Position numbers and translations under genes: made by a program
Notes under the pieces: generated by a model
What the model saw: only the letters and a program-made list of their open reading frames with translations
Databases searched by the model: none
Told to the model about the DNA's origin: nothing
Assembly: GCA_018716105.1 (NCBI GenBank)
Contig: DVKH01000042.1
Span: 124,001 to 188,000, forward strand
DNA length: 64,000 nucleotides
Direction: 5' to 3'
Source: Candidatus Fimivivens faecavium
GTDB lineage: Bacteria > Bacillota > Clostridia > Oscillospirales > Ruminococcaceae
In this document: positions 52,551 to 62,123 of the stretch, piece after piece
Layout of the letters: each line of letters opens with the position of its first letter
Position numbering within the stretch: position 1 is the first letter of the stretch

Positions 52551-53123
52551 ATGCGGTTCCGGATCGGATCGTGCCGGTTTGCGGTCAGTTTCTGGTTTTT
52601 CGCGCTGGTGGCGGTGTCGGTCTACTTTCTCGGAACCGACATCGTATTGGTGATGGCGGCGGCGCTGGTACATGAGATGGGGCATCTGGCCGCGGTGTTC
52701 CTCTGGGGCGGGAGCCTCAGAGATGTGTCGGTGATGCCGTTTGGATTCCACGTCGAAACCTCGTTTCCGCGGGTGGGAAGCGCGGCACGGGATCTCGCGG
52801 TTTTTCTGTCGGGGCCGGCGGCGGGGCTTTGGCTCGCGTGGGCCGCGCATCGGCTGGGGGCGCAGGCGCTTTCGCAGATCAGCCTTCTGCTGTCGATTTT
52901 CAACCTCCTGCCGGTGAGCGGGCTCGACGGCGGAAGCGCGGCGCGGACCGTTCTGGTCGCGGCGTTCGGCGACCGGGGGGACCGGCTTTTCCTTTTTCTG
53001 TCGCGCGCGGCGCTTCTTTTACTGATTGCGGCGGGGTTTTCCCTTTTATTCCAGTCGGACCCGCAGCCGCTTTTGTTGTTCGTTGGGGCGTATCTGCTGA
53101 CCCTTTCGCTGCTTGCGGGTTGA
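52551..53123 (+). CDS. Site-2 protease-like membrane metalloprotease (SpoIVFB-like)
   Basis: A 190-residue protein with about six membrane segments. LVHEMGHLAAVFLW contains HExxH, and NLLPVSGLDGGSAAR the third zinc ligand region, as in M50 proteases. SpoIVFB cleaves pro-sigma-K in the forespore-side membrane; the neighbouring M23 protein supports that link. ATG 52551 is given, but TTG 52548 is equally near the GAGGAGGAG site. Confidence 0.82.
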   Translation: MRFRIGSCRFAVSFWFFALVAVSVYFLGTDIVLVMAAALVHEMGHLAAVFLWGGSLRDVSVMPFGFHVETSFPRVGSAARDLAVFLSGPAAGLWLAWAAHRLGAQALSQISLLLSIFNLLPVSGLDGGSAARTVLVAAFGDRGDRLFLFLSRAALLLLIAAGFSLLFQSDPQPLLLFVGAYLLTLSLLAG

Positions 53124-53712
53124 AGCGGCGCCAGTTTGGCTTTCCGGCTCCGTCTCTGCCTGGTAAACTCAAAGGCAGGGCGCTCCGTAAAATGGAATTG
53201 GAATACGGCACGAAGCGAAAGTGCGTTTGGAAAGCGGCGGCTGCGGCTGGGGCGCGCCTTCCGGCGGCTGACGTTCTTTGGGATCCGCTTGTTATCTGGA
53301 ACATTCACAGGCTGCGGCAGGCGGCGCTGGCGGTTGAGGGGATTCGGTTCCGTCCGACGCTCCGCTCCCATTCGAATATAAGGCCGGTTACACCTTCGGC
53401 CCCTTCACATCGAAGCGCGAAATCGAAGCCGAGCTGGGATCCCGGAGCGGCAGGGTCGGCGCGCGGTGTGCAGCGCCTGCGGACACAGCGGCAGCCTCGG
53501 ATACCGGGATCGGCTCCGCTGTTCCCGGCCCGGCGCAGCAGCTTTTGTCCCCGGGCAGCGCGGCCTTTGCGGTTTCACGCGAAGACGCAATTGTGCGGCC
53601 CGGGCTTCAGCAGCAGCCCGGCTGACCGGGAAGTGGGAATCCTCCGGCCGGGGCGCCGGGTTCGGAAAAGCGGGGTTTGCCCGGCGGTGTTGTGCCGCTG
53701 GGCATTTTGGTG
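53124..53712. other. Region without an intact gene; 95-codon open stretch
   Basis: No complete gene. A frame open at 53338-53625 (no start codon, ends TGA at 53623) gives protein-like sequence (APLPFEYKAGYTFGPFTSKR then EIEAELGSRS), with a stop just upstream at 53335. It could be the tail of a decayed or frameshifted gene. Other long frames here are Arg/Pro-rich shadows. Confidence 0.35.
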
Positions 53713-53718
53713 TATAAT
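53690..53718 (+). promoter_or_regulatory. Promoter of the TIGR03960 gene cluster
   Basis: TTGTGC (53690-53695), 17 bases, TATAAT (53713-53718), about 90 bases before the start. Confidence 0.6.
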
Positions 53719-53805
53719 AACCTGACGACTGCGCGCCGGATACGGCTTTTACGGCGATAAGGGACAGGCCCGTCCGTTCGCGCAATTTCAGAAAGGAACG
53801 ACTTT

Positions 53806-55641
53806 ATGACGCTAGAAACGCTTGACGCGCTTTTGGGACAGGTGCAGAAACCCGCCCGATATACCGCTGGGGAGCCGGGTTCGGTCGTCAAGGAAAAAAC
53901 GCCCGAACTGCTCCGGTATGCGTTCTGTTTTCCGGACATCTATGAGGTGGGGATGTCGCACCTCGGGATGAAAATCCTCTATTCCCACGCAAACCGGCGA
54001 GGCGACGTCTGGTGCGAGCGGGTGTTCGCGCCTGACGACGACATGGAAAACGCGATGCGCTCGGCCGGGGTTCCGCTTTACGGCCTTGAGAGCTTTGACC
54101 CGCTGGGCGAATTCCATCTGATTGGGTTTACGCTTCAGTATGAGATGTGTTATACGACCATCCTCAACATGCTTGACCTCGCGGGGCTTCCGGTGCTCGC
54201 CAGGGAGCGGAAGGCCGCATTCCCGCTGGTGGTGGCGGGTGGGCCTTGCGCGTCCAACCCGGAGCCGCTCTGCGACTTTATCGACGTATTCGCCCTCGGC
54301 GAGGGGGAGGAGATGAGCGACGAGCTGTTCGACCTCTGCCAGCGGGCGCGGCGGGAGGGCTGGGACAAGGCGGCGCTGCTCGCGGAAATCGCGAAGACCG
54401 GGGGATATTATGTCCCGTCGCTCTACGGCGTTTCCTACAACGCTGACGGGACCATCGCCGCGGTGACGCCGAAGGACGGCGCGCCCGCGGTGGTGCAAAA
54501 GCGGGTGATTGCAGACCTGGACAAGGTCTTCTTCCCGGACGAATTTGTCGTGCCGCTTCTGCCGACGGTGCACGACCGGGCGATGGTGGAGCTGTTCCGC
54601 GGGTGCATCCGCGGCTGCCGGTTCTGTCAGGCGGGTTTCCTCTACCGGCCCATCCGCGAGAAAAAGGCGGAGACGCTTGTCAATAACGCAAAATGCCTGC
54701 TGGAGTCGACCGGTTATGACGAGGTGAGCCTCACCTCGCTCTCGACGAGCGACTACACCGGGCTCGACGGGCTTCTTGACGGGCTTTTGGACTGGGCCGG
54801 GGAGCGGCACATCAACCTCTCGCTCCCGTCGCTGCGGGTGGACAACTTCTCGCCCGAGCTGCTCGAAAAGGTGGGGCGGGTGCGGAAATCCGGCCTCACC
54901 TTCGCGCCCGAGGCGGGGACCCAGCGCCTGAGGGACGTGATCAACAAGAACGTCACCGAGCGGGAGGTTTTGGATACCTGCCGGATGGCGTTCGCGGGCG
55001 GACACACGGCGGTAAAGCTCTATTTCATGATGGGGCTTCCGACCGAGACAATGGAGGACATCGAGGGGATTGCGCTTCTTGCGCAGAAGGTGGTCGACCT
55101 CTATTATTCAATGCCCGAAAAGCCGAAGGGGAAGGCGGTTTCGGTGACGATCAGCGCCGCCTGTTTTGTTCCCAAACCCTTTACGCCGTTCCAGTTTGAG
55201 CCGCAGGACACGATGGCGAGCCTTGAAGAAAAGCAGAAGCACCTTTTAAAATCGGTGCGTTCGAAGAAGATCAAGGTGAACTACCACGACGCCTCAACCA
55301 GCGTGCTCGAAGCGGCGCTCGCCAGGGGCGACCGGAGGCTGGGCCCCGTGATCCGCGCCGCATGGGAAAAGGGGAGCCGTCTCGATAGCTGGAGCGAGTA
55401 TTTTAAGGCGGACGCCTGGGAAGAGGCGTTCCGGGAAAACGGGATCGACCCCGCGTTCTACGCGAACCGGAAACGGGGCTATGACGAGGTCCTTCCGTGG
55501 GACCACCTCGATTATGGAGTCACCAAGCGGTTTTTCATCGAGGAACACAAAAAGGCGCTCCAAAACGAGACGACGCCGCACTGCCGGATTTCGTGCTCCG
55601 GCTGCGGCGCCAAGCGGCTGACGGGAGGTGCTTGCCTTTGA
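53806..55641 (+). CDS. TIGR03960-family B12-binding radical SAM protein
   Basis: A 611-residue protein. An N-terminal cobalamin-type domain (EVGMSHLGMKILYSHANRRG, VVAGGPCASNPEPLCDFIDV) precedes the radical SAM core (ELFRGCIRGCRFCQAGFLYR, Cx4Cx2C at about residue 266) with LSTSDYTGLDGLL, FAPEAGTQRLRDVINKN and YFMMGLPTETMEDI. The C-terminal Cys region (CRISCSGCGAK) is typical. The adjacent DUF2344 gene is its constant partner in clostridia. Substrate is not known. GAAAGGAACG precedes the ATG. Confidence 0.92.
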   Translation: MTLETLDALLGQVQKPARYTAGEPGSVVKEKTPELLRYAFCFPDIYEVGMSHLGMKILYSHANRRGDVWCERVFAPDDDMENAMRSAGVPLYGLESFDPLGEFHLIGFTLQYEMCYTTILNMLDLAGLPVLARERKAAFPLVVAGGPCASNPEPLCDFIDVFALGEGEEMSDELFDLCQRARREGWDKAALLAEIAKTGGYYVPSLYGVSYNADGTIAAVTPKDGAPAVVQKRVIADLDKVFFPDEFVVPLLPTVHDRAMVELFRGCIRGCRFCQAGFLYRPIREKKAETLVNNAKCLLESTGYDEVSLTSLSTSDYTGLDGLLDGLLDWAGERHINLSLPSLRVDNFSPELLEKVGRVRKSGLTFAPEAGTQRLRDVINKNVTEREVLDTCRMAFAGGHTAVKLYFMMGLPTETMEDIEGIALLAQKVVDLYYSMPEKPKGKAVSVTISAACFVPKPFTPFQFEPQDTMASLEEKQKHLLKSVRSKKIKVNYHDASTSVLEAALARGDRRLGPVIRAAWEKGSRLDSWSEYFKADAWEEAFRENGIDPAFYANRKRGYDEVLPWDHLDYGVTKRFFIEEHKKALQNETTPHCRISCSGCGAKRLTGGACL

Positions 55642-56288
55642 AAACCGTCCGGATCCTGTTTGAAAAGACGGGGAGGGCCGTCTATATCTCCCACCTCGAC
55701 CTGATGCGGGTGATGCAGCGGACCCTCAGAAGGGCCGGACTCCCGGTCTGGTATACGCAGGGGTTTAACCCGCATATCTATCTGACCTTTGCGCTCCCGC
55801 TCTCCCTCGGGTACGAGGGAAGGCGCGAGCCGATGGACTTCAGGCTTCTGGAGGACATGCCGTTCGACGAGGCCGCACGGCGGATCACCGAAGCCGCGCC
55901 GGACGGCATCCGCGCCCTCTCGGCGGCGGAACCGGTCATGGAGCCGACGGACATCATGTGGGCGGATTATGAGATCTCGTTCGTATCCGACGCGGCGCAG
56001 CCGCGGGAGGCGTTTCTGCGCTTTCTTGGGCGGGACGGGATCCTGGCGGAGAAGAAATCGAAGAAGGGCGTGCAGGCCATTGATCTCAAGCCGCTTTTTT
56101 CCGCGTCGGAGGTCGCGGGCGAAGGGCTTTTGACCCGTTTTTCGCTCCGGGCGCGGGCGGGGACTGCGGTCAATCTCAACCCGGCGCTTCTGCTCGAAGC
56201 TTTCGCGCGGGACGAGGGATGCTCAATTCTTCAGAAAAAAGTGGTTCGAACCGCAATCTTAAATACAAATTTTGAGGAATTTATCTGA
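55638..56288 (+). CDS. DUF2344 / TIGR03936 family protein
   Basis: A 216-residue protein opening with KTVRILFEKTGRAVYISHLD and LMRVMQRTLRRAGLPVWYTQ then GFNPHIYLTFALPLSLGYEG, the signature of this family. Start is TTG at 55638 overlapping the TGA of the radical SAM gene, with GGGAGGTG seven bases before. The pair is translationally coupled and likely acts together. Function is unknown. Confidence 0.9.
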   Translation: MKTVRILFEKTGRAVYISHLDLMRVMQRTLRRAGLPVWYTQGFNPHIYLTFALPLSLGYEGRREPMDFRLLEDMPFDEAARRITEAAPDGIRALSAAEPVMEPTDIMWADYEISFVSDAAQPREAFLRFLGRDGILAEKKSKKGVQAIDLKPLFSASEVAGEGLLTRFSLRARAGTAVNLNPALLLEAFARDEGCSILQKKVVRTAILNTNFEEFI

Positions 56289-56294
56289 AAACGC

Positions 56295-56323
56295 TTGCGC
56301 TGCTCTATGAATTATGCTATGCT
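56295..56323 (+). promoter_or_regulatory. Promoter of rplS
   Basis: TTGCGC (56295-56300), 17 bases, TATGCT (56318-56323). Confidence 0.7.
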
Positions 56324-56329
56324 ATTAAA

Positions 56330-56462
56330 GCATGTAGATCCGTCTGCCCATTTGGGCGGATGGGGGTTAATGCGCGGCGAAGAGCCGGGTATTAAAGCGG
56401 ATAGTCCTCTGCCGCCGCCAGCCGCGGCGGGTATGAATATCTGAATATGAGGAGGAAAAAAG
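56330..56462 (+). promoter_or_regulatory. rplS 5' leader, possibly an L19-type autoregulatory leader
   Basis: About 130 bases with GC-rich inverted repeats (CCGCCGCC/GGCGG near 56410 and CCGTCTGCCC/GGGCGGATGG near 56340). L19 leaders that fold around the L19 protein are known in Firmicutes; the identity here is only inferred from position. Confidence 0.4.
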
Positions 56463-56807
56463 ATGGATGCTCTGAAAATGATGTCAGAAGGGTGCCTCAA
56501 GAAAGAGGTTCCTCAGTTCAATGTCGGCGACACCGTGCGTGTCGGCGTCAGAATCAAAGAAGGCGAAAAATCGAGAGTTCAGGCTTTCGAGGGAACAGTC
56601 ATCGCGAAGAAGCACGGCGGCATCGCCGAGACCTTCACTGTCCGCCGCCTTTCGCACGGCGTCGGCGTGGAGAGGGTCTTCCCGGTGCATTCGCCGGTTG
56701 TCGAGACGGTTGAAGTGGTCCGCAAGGGCAAAGTCCGCCGCGGCAAGCTCTATTATCTCAGAAACAGAGTCGGCAAGGCCGCGAAGGTCAAGGAAGCCGG
56801 CCGGTAA
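56463..56807 (+). CDS. rplS: 50S ribosomal protein L19
   Basis: A 114-residue ribosomal protein. [60 protein letters not shown] and [17 protein letters not shown] are full-length L19. GAGGAGG is eight bases from the ATG. It is followed by a terminator and then lepB, the usual neighbour. Confidence 0.97.
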   Translation: MDALKMMSEGCLKKEVPQFNVGDTVRVGVRIKEGEKSRVQAFEGTVIAKKHGGIAETFTVRRLSHGVGVERVFPVHSPVVETVEVVRKGKVRRGKLYYLRNRVGKAAKVKEAGR

Positions 56808-56819
56808 TTCGGTTGTGTC

Positions 56820-56866
56820 AAAAGGGACGGACGCTTGTCCAATGGGGCAGGGAATCTGTCCCTTTT
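56820..56866 (+). terminator. Terminator after rplS
   Basis: AAAAGGGAC (56820-56828) pairs with GTCCCTTTT (56858-56866); a smaller GGAC/GTCC hairpin lies in the loop. Confidence 0.65.
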
Positions 56867-56935
56867 GTATTTACCACGGGTTTCGGGCCGTTTCAGGTGA
56901 GACGGCAGAAACCGCAGAAAAAGGGCGTTTGAAAG

Positions 56936-57541
56936 ATGAACGAAGAATTGGAACGAGGGGAAACGCCGGAAGCCGAAGGGGACGGCGCGCCCGGACAGGA
57001 AACGCTAAAGCCGAAACGAAGCACCTTTATTGAACTATATGAATGGTTGGAATGCTCGGTACATGGGATCATCTTGGTGCTGCTGATCTTCACCTTTGTG
57101 GCCCGAACTTCGATGGTGTCGGGATCGTCGATGGTGCCGACGCTGCATGAGGGAGACATGCTGATCACGAGCAGGCTGTTCTATACCCCGAAACAAGGGG
57201 ATATCGTGGTGGCGACCATGCCGTTTCGGAACAACGAGCCGATTGTCAAGCGGGTGATCGCGCTTGGCGGGCAGGAGGTCAATATCGACTTCACCGAAGG
57301 GACGGTCTATGTCGACGGGGTGGAGCTGGAGGAGCACTATGTCAACTCCAAAACAAACCGAAGCTATGACATCGAATTCCCGATCGTCGTGCCCGAGGGC
57401 GAGCTTTTCCTGCTCGGGGACAACCGCAACGCCTCGCAGGACAGCCGGAGCAGCGAAATCGGGACGGTGGACGAGCGGTATATTTTTGGAAAGGTCGTTT
57501 ACCGCGTGTTTCCGTTTGAGCAGATGGGAAAAGTGGAATAA
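56936..57541 (+). CDS. lepB: Signal peptidase I
   Basis: A 201-residue type I signal peptidase. A membrane segment (CSVHGIILVLLIFTFVA) precedes the catalytic Ser in MVSGSSMVPTLHEGD and Lys in IVKRVIALGGQEV; FLLGDNRNASQDSRS is the conserved box. It cleaves signal peptides of exported proteins at the outer membrane face. Start has no strong SD; upstream rplS terminator suggests a separate transcript. Confidence 0.95.
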   Translation: MNEELERGETPEAEGDGAPGQETLKPKRSTFIELYEWLECSVHGIILVLLIFTFVARTSMVSGSSMVPTLHEGDMLITSRLFYTPKQGDIVVATMPFRNNEPIVKRVIALGGQEVNIDFTEGTVYVDGVELEEHYVNSKTNRSYDIEFPIVVPEGELFLLGDNRNASQDSRSSEIGTVDERYIFGKVVYRVFPFEQMGKVE

Positions 57542-57588
57542 CATCCTTGGGGACGGCCTTCTGCCGCCCCGGAGAGGCGGTGCGGAAG

Positions 57589-58488
57589 ATGGAACAGAAC
57601 GAAAGGGCGATTCAGTGGTTTCCAGGCCACATGGCGAAAACCCGGCGGCTGATGCGGGAGAGCCTTTCGCTGGTCGACCTGGTGATCGAGCTGGTGGATG
57701 CGAGGATCCCGCAGAGCAGCCGGAACCCGGAGATTGACAAGATCGTGGGACGAAAGCCGCGGCTGCTCCTTTTAAATAAAAGCGACCAGGCCGACGAAGC
57801 GGCGACCAGCGCCTGGCTCTCGTTTTTCGCGGCGAAGGGGATCAAAGCCGTCGCCGTCGACTGCAGGAGCGGCAAGGGCGTCGGAAAAATCGCGGCGGCG
57901 GTCGATGAAATTCTCGCGGAGCGCCGCGCGAAGCTCGAACAGAAGGGGATGTCCGGGCGGCCGGTCCGGCTGATGGTCGCGGGGATTCCGAACGTCGGAA
58001 AGTCTTCGCTGATCAACCGGCTGGCGGGCGCAAAGCGCGCGAAGGTCGAAGACCGGCCCGGCGTGACCCGCGCAAGGCAGTGGGTGAAGCTCGGGAGCGG
58101 GATGGAGCTGCTCGATATGCCGGGCGTCCTCTGGCCGAAGTTCGAGGATCAGGCGGTTGGACGGAAGCTCGCCTACACCGGCGCGGTCAGGGATGCGGTC
58201 ATGGATGTGCAGGAGCTCGCGGCGGGGCTCGCAAAGCTCCTGGCCGAGCGGTATCCAAAGCTGCTCGCCGCGCGGTATAAGCTTTCGCCGGAGGAGGTTC
58301 AGGCCCGCGACGGCTGGGCGCTTCTGGAACAGATCGGCAGACGGCGCGGGATGCTGGCAGCGGGCGGCGAAGTGGACGCCGAGCGGGCGGCGGTGATGCT
58401 GCTCGACGAATTCCGGGGCGGAAAGATCGGGCGGATTTCGCTCGAGACGCCGCGCGAGGGAAGCGAGGCGAAACCGCCTAAGGCGTGA
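57589..58488 (+). CDS. rbgA: Ribosome biogenesis GTPase YlqF/RbgA
   Basis: A 299-residue circularly permuted GTPase for late 50S assembly. N-terminal [15 protein letters not shown] is the family signature; G4 comes first ([13 protein letters not shown]), then G1 [13 protein letters not shown], then G3 DMPGVLWPK. The ATG at 57589 is preceded by GGAGAGGCGG. It lies between lepB and rnhB, the normal order. Confidence 0.95.
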   Translation: MEQNERAIQWFPGHMAKTRRLMRESLSLVDLVIELVDARIPQSSRNPEIDKIVGRKPRLLLLNKSDQADEAATSAWLSFFAAKGIKAVAVDCRSGKGVGKIAAAVDEILAERRAKLEQKGMSGRPVRLMVAGIPNVGKSSLINRLAGAKRAKVEDRPGVTRARQWVKLGSGMELLDMPGVLWPKFEDQAVGRKLAYTGAVRDAVMDVQELAAGLAKLLAERYPKLLAARYKLSPEEVQARDGWALLEQIGRRRGMLAAGGEVDAERAAVMLLDEFRGGKIGRISLETPREGSEAKPPKA

Positions 58489-58588
58489 AGCCGGGTTTGG
58501 ACGGGAGGAAGTATCCCCCCGGGGAGCGGGCCTGTCCCGTTTTCCCAGATTGGATCAACGACCGAGACAAGAAACGAAGGGACAGCCA

Positions 58589-59212
58589 ATGGCCTCAAAC
58601 GAACTCTATGAACTCGAACGGGAACTCCATGAAAAAGGCGTCGGCTGCATCTGCGGCGTCGACGAAGCCGGGCGCGGCCCGCTCGCCGGGCCGGTGGTCG
58701 CGGCGGCGGTGATCCTGCCGCCGGGGCTTGAGCTGGAAGGGCTTGACGACTCGAAAAAGCTCACGGCAAAAAAGCGGGAGCTTCTGTTCGGGCAGATTAT
58801 GCAAAAGGCCGAAACCGCTTCGGTCGGTTTTGCGGACGAGGCCGAAATCGACGAGGTGAATATCCTAAATGCGGCTTTTCTCGCGATGAGAAGGGCGGTG
58901 TTCGGCCTTCGGGCGATTCCCCAGCTCGCGCTGGTCGACGGGAACCGGGACCCGGGGCTTGAAATCCCGACCTCCCTGATCGTGGGGGGGGATGGGAAGG
59001 CGGCCTGCATCGCGGCGGCCTCGATCCTCGCGAAGGTGACGAGGGACCGGATGATGGTTGAGCTTGACGCCCGGTATCCGGGCTATGGTTTTGCAAAGCA
59101 CAAGGGCTATCCGACGAAAGAACACTATGCGGCGATTGAAAAACTCGGGGTTCTGCCGGTACATAGGAAGAGCTTTCTCAGGACCCTCGGGCGGCACCTG
59201 AGCCATGTCTGA
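58589..59212 (+). CDS. rnhB: Ribonuclease HII
   Basis: A 207-residue RNase H2 that removes ribonucleotides from [23 protein letters not shown] contains the catalytic Asp and Glu; [10 protein letters not shown] and [11 protein letters not shown] carry the other acidic residues. AAGGGAC precedes the ATG at 58589. The frame also has an ATG at 58550 that would add 13 residues without a good site. It overlaps yraN by eight bases. Confidence 0.96.
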   Translation: MASNELYELERELHEKGVGCICGVDEAGRGPLAGPVVAAAVILPPGLELEGLDDSKKLTAKKRELLFGQIMQKAETASVGFADEAEIDEVNILNAAFLAMRRAVFGLRAIPQLALVDGNRDPGLEIPTSLIVGGDGKAACIAAASILAKVTRDRMMVELDARYPGYGFAKHKGYPTKEHYAAIEKLGVLPVHRKSFLRTLGRHLSHV

Positions 59213-59588
59213 CCGGGGAAAGCGCGCGGAGGATTACGCCGCGGCGGTGCTGGAGCGGGCGGGCTGGCATATCGAGGCGCGGAACTTTCATACAAGATAT
59301 GGGGAACTGGATCTTGTCGCGGTGAAAGACGGCGTTCTCGCCTTTGTCGAAGTCAAGGCACGTTCCGGCCGGTTCCTTAGGACGCCGGGCGAAGCGGTCA
59401 CGAAGGCGAAACGTCAAAAGCTGATCATGACCGCTCTTTTCTATTTGCAGGAGCACAGGCACGAAGAGCTTCAGCCGCGGTTTGACGTCTTCGAGGTGAT
59501 CCTCGCCAGGGATGGGGGCTTTGAGGCGCTTTCCCACGACATCATAGAAGGGGCGTTTGACTTGAGTGAAACCGACTGGTATCATTGA
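59205..59588 (+). CDS. yraN: UPF0102/YraN-family nuclease-like protein
   Basis: A 127-residue protein of the YraN family (restriction-endonuclease-like fold): [39 protein letters not shown] (catalytic-like D and ExK) and [15 protein letters not shown]. Its cellular role is not known. It overlaps both neighbours, as in other clostridia. Confidence 0.88.
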   Translation: MSDRGKRAEDYAAAVLERAGWHIEARNFHTRYGELDLVAVKDGVLAFVEVKARSGRFLRTPGEAVTKAKRQKLIMTALFYLQEHRHEELQPRFDVFEVILARDGGFEALSHDIIEGAFDLSETDWYH

Positions 59589-60513
59589 CCTGCACTGCGA
59601 CACCCTGACCGCGCGGCACGGGGAACGGCAAAAAGGGGCGAAAAGCCTCACCGACCCGGGGCTTGCGTTTTCGTTTGCGCGGGTTCCGGCGGGAATCCGG
59701 TGGGCGCAGTGCTGCGCGATTTATATCCCCGACGCCCTCAGGGGACGGGCAGCCGCCGACTATTTCGACTATTACGCCGACTCGTTCGACCGGCAGATGG
59801 CGTATGACCGGGAGCTCGTCGTCCCGTGCGCCAGCGCGGCGGGGATTTCTGCGGCGTTTGAGGGCGGGCGGCACGCGGCGATCCTCACGGTCGAAGGAGG
59901 CGCGGCGCTCTGCGGCGACCTTGGCAGGGTGGAGTATCTGAAGCGGCGCGGGGTGCGGATGCTGACCCTGGTCTGGAACGGCGAAAACGAGCTTGGTTCC
60001 GGAAACAGCACCCAAAAAGGACTCACGGCGTTTGGAAAGGCGGCGGTCCGCCGGCTGGAGGAAGCGGGGATCATTGTGGACTGCTCCCATCTCAACGACC
60101 GGGGATTCGAAGACCTCTGCGCGGTGAGCGCGCGGCCGTTCATCGCCTCGCACTCGAACGCGCGGGCGGTCTGCGCCCACCCGAGGAACCTTCTGGACGG
60201 GCAGATCTGTGAGATCGTGCGGCGGGGCGGGCTGATCGGGCTGAATTTCTACCGCAGATTTCTCCGCAGGGACGGGGAGGCGGGACTCGACGACCTGTAC
60301 CGGCATCTTTCGCATTTCCTGGCGCTCGGCGCGGAGAAGGCGGTTGCGATTGGATCGGACTTCGACGGCGCGGAAATTCCGGCGGGGTTTGACCGGGTAG
60401 AGAAAATTCCGGCGATCTGGGATTACCTTGCCAGGCGCGGGCTTTCCCAGCCGCTTTTGGAAGACCTCTTTTTCCGGAATGCGTTCCGGTATTTTGTCAG
60501 GATGTTGCCGTAA
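59566..60513 (+). CDS. Membrane dipeptidase (peptidase M19 family)
   Basis: A 315-residue zinc dipeptidase. [14 protein letters not shown] gives the HxD ligands, LTVEGGAALCGDL the bridging Glu, IVDCSHLNDRGFEDL and IASHSNARAVCAHPRN the His ligands and IGSDFDGAEIP the last Asp. It hydrolyses dipeptides, probably cytoplasmic as no signal peptide is present. Start is GTG at 59566 in the 3' end of yraN. Confidence 0.93.
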   Translation: MKPTGIIDLHCDTLTARHGERQKGAKSLTDPGLAFSFARVPAGIRWAQCCAIYIPDALRGRAAADYFDYYADSFDRQMAYDRELVVPCASAAGISAAFEGGRHAAILTVEGGAALCGDLGRVEYLKRRGVRMLTLVWNGENELGSGNSTQKGLTAFGKAAVRRLEEAGIIVDCSHLNDRGFEDLCAVSARPFIASHSNARAVCAHPRNLLDGQICEIVRRGGLIGLNFYRRFLRRDGEAGLDDLYRHLSHFLALGAEKAVAIGSDFDGAEIPAGFDRVEKIPAIWDYLARRGLSQPLLEDLFFRNAFRYFVRMLP

Positions 60514-60569
60514 AACGGATAGAAGTTGATAAAAAAAGGACACCTTTTACGAAAGGAATGATTTTCCAT

Positions 60570-62066
60570 ATGAATTACACCAGCACAAGAAACAACAACC
60601 TTTCCTGCAACGCCTCGCATGCGATTGCGAGCGGGCTTTCCCAAGAGGGGGGGCTGTTTGTCCCGAAGGAATTTCCGAAGGTTGGGGAGGAGTGGCTCTC
60701 GGCGCTCGCAGAGATGGACTATCCGGGGCGGGCGCGGACGGTTCTCTCGCTTTTCCTCGACGATTACAGCGGGGAGGAGCTCCGCACCGCCGTCGAGGGC
60801 GCCTACACCGGCGGGGTGTTCGAGGACGATGAGCCCGCACCGCTGTCCGATCTGTCGGACGGGCGGTTTGCGCTCGAACTCTGGCATGGGCCGACCTGCG
60901 CGTTTAAGGACATGGCGCTTCAGCTCACGCCACGGCTGCTTGTCCCGGCGGCGAAGCGGGCGCTCGGGGGAAAACGGATTCTGATTCTGGTCGCGACCTC
61001 CGGCGACACCGGGAAAGCGGCGCTGGAGGGATTTCGCGATATCGATGGGATCAAAATCGCGGTGTTTTACCCCGAGACCGGCGTCAGCCCGATGCAGAAG
61101 CGGCAGATGGCGACGCAGGAGGGGAACAACGTCGCGGTGTATGCGCTGCGCGGCAACTTTGACAATGCGCAGGCCGAAGTGAAGCGGATTTTTACCGACG
61201 AGGCGGTCAAGGCCCGGCTGCTGGAGGCGGGGACGGTCCTTTCGAGCGCGAATTCGATCAACTGGGGCCGGCTGGTCCCGCAGATCGTCTACTACTTCTC
61301 CGCCTGGGCGGACCTTTTGAAGGATGGGCGCATCCAAAAAGGGGAAAAGATCAATTTCGTCGTGCCGACCGGGAACTTTGGGAACATCCTCGCGGGGTGG
61401 TTCGCAAAGGAGATGGGCCTCCCGGTTGGGAAGTTCATCTGCGCGTCGAACCGCAACAACATCCTCACCGATTTTATCCGCACCGGCGTCTACGATGCGA
61501 ACCGGTCGTTCTATACCACGCTCTCCCCGTCGATGGACATCCTGATCTCCTCGAACCTGGAGCGGCTGCTGTTCTGCCTTTCGGGCGGGAATTCCGATGA
61601 GATCGCCGCGATGATGCAAAAGCTGGGGACAGAGGGGAAATATGAGATCCCGGCGGCGATGAAGGAGGCGCTTTCCCGCGACTTCTTTGGGGCGTCGCTG
61701 GACGACGAAGAGACGAAGGCGGAGATTCGAAGGACCTTTGACTCGCTCGGCTATCTGATCGACCCGCACACTGCGGTGGCGTTCGGCGCGTATGACCGCT
61801 ATCGGGCGGAGACGGGGGACGGGGCGAAGACGGTGATTGTTTCAACCGCGAGCCCGTATAAATTCTCCGCGAGCGTTCTCTCCGCGCTGGGCGCCGAGGT
61901 TCCGGCGGACGAATTTCTGACGGTGGAACGGCTTTCCAAAAAGACCGGAACGGTTCCCCCCGAAAGCCTTCTGCGTCTGAAAAACGCCGCGGTCCGGTTT
62001 GACCGGACCCTCTCCCGCGAGGAGATGGCGGGAGCGGTTCTTGATTTTGCTAAGGGACTTGCATAA
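60570..62066 (+). CDS. thrC: Threonine synthase
   Basis: A 498-residue PLP enzyme, last step of threonine synthesis from phosphohomoserine. LWHGPTCAFKDMALQLTPRL contains the PLP-binding Lys; VATSGDTGKAALEGF and VVPTGNFGNILAGWF bind phosphate and cofactor. ATG 60570 follows AAAGGA by 12 bases; ATG 60558 sits on the site. A strong terminator follows. Confidence 0.96.
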   Translation: MNYTSTRNNNLSCNASHAIASGLSQEGGLFVPKEFPKVGEEWLSALAEMDYPGRARTVLSLFLDDYSGEELRTAVEGAYTGGVFEDDEPAPLSDLSDGRFALELWHGPTCAFKDMALQLTPRLLVPAAKRALGGKRILILVATSGDTGKAALEGFRDIDGIKIAVFYPETGVSPMQKRQMATQEGNNVAVYALRGNFDNAQAEVKRIFTDEAVKARLLEAGTVLSSANSINWGRLVPQIVYYFSAWADLLKDGRIQKGEKINFVVPTGNFGNILAGWFAKEMGLPVGKFICASNRNNILTDFIRTGVYDANRSFYTTLSPSMDILISSNLERLLFCLSGGNSDEIAAMMQKLGTEGKYEIPAAMKEALSRDFFGASLDDEETKAEIRRTFDSLGYLIDPHTAVAFGAYDRYRAETGDGAKTVIVSTASPYKFSASVLSALGAEVPADEFLTVERLSKKTGTVPPESLLRLKNAAVRFDRTLSREEMAGAVLDFAKGLA

Positions 62067-62111
62067 AACAGATGGACCGCCGCGGTTTGCGGCGGTCCAT
62101 CTGTTTTTAAA
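62065..62111. terminator. Bidirectional terminator between thrC and the DUF1540 gene
   Basis: Perfect 19-base stem (62065-62083 with 62089-62107), 5-base loop GGTTT, T run on the plus strand and A run giving T on the minus strand. Confidence 0.9.
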
Positions 62112-62123
62112 GCTGCTTTTGGA

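Noticed and set aside
52829..53725. 298-codon plus-strand frame overlapping the SpoIVFB-like gene
   Set aside because: Its first part is the wrong frame of the protease gene and the rest is Arg/Pro/Ser-rich; no start signal or domain.
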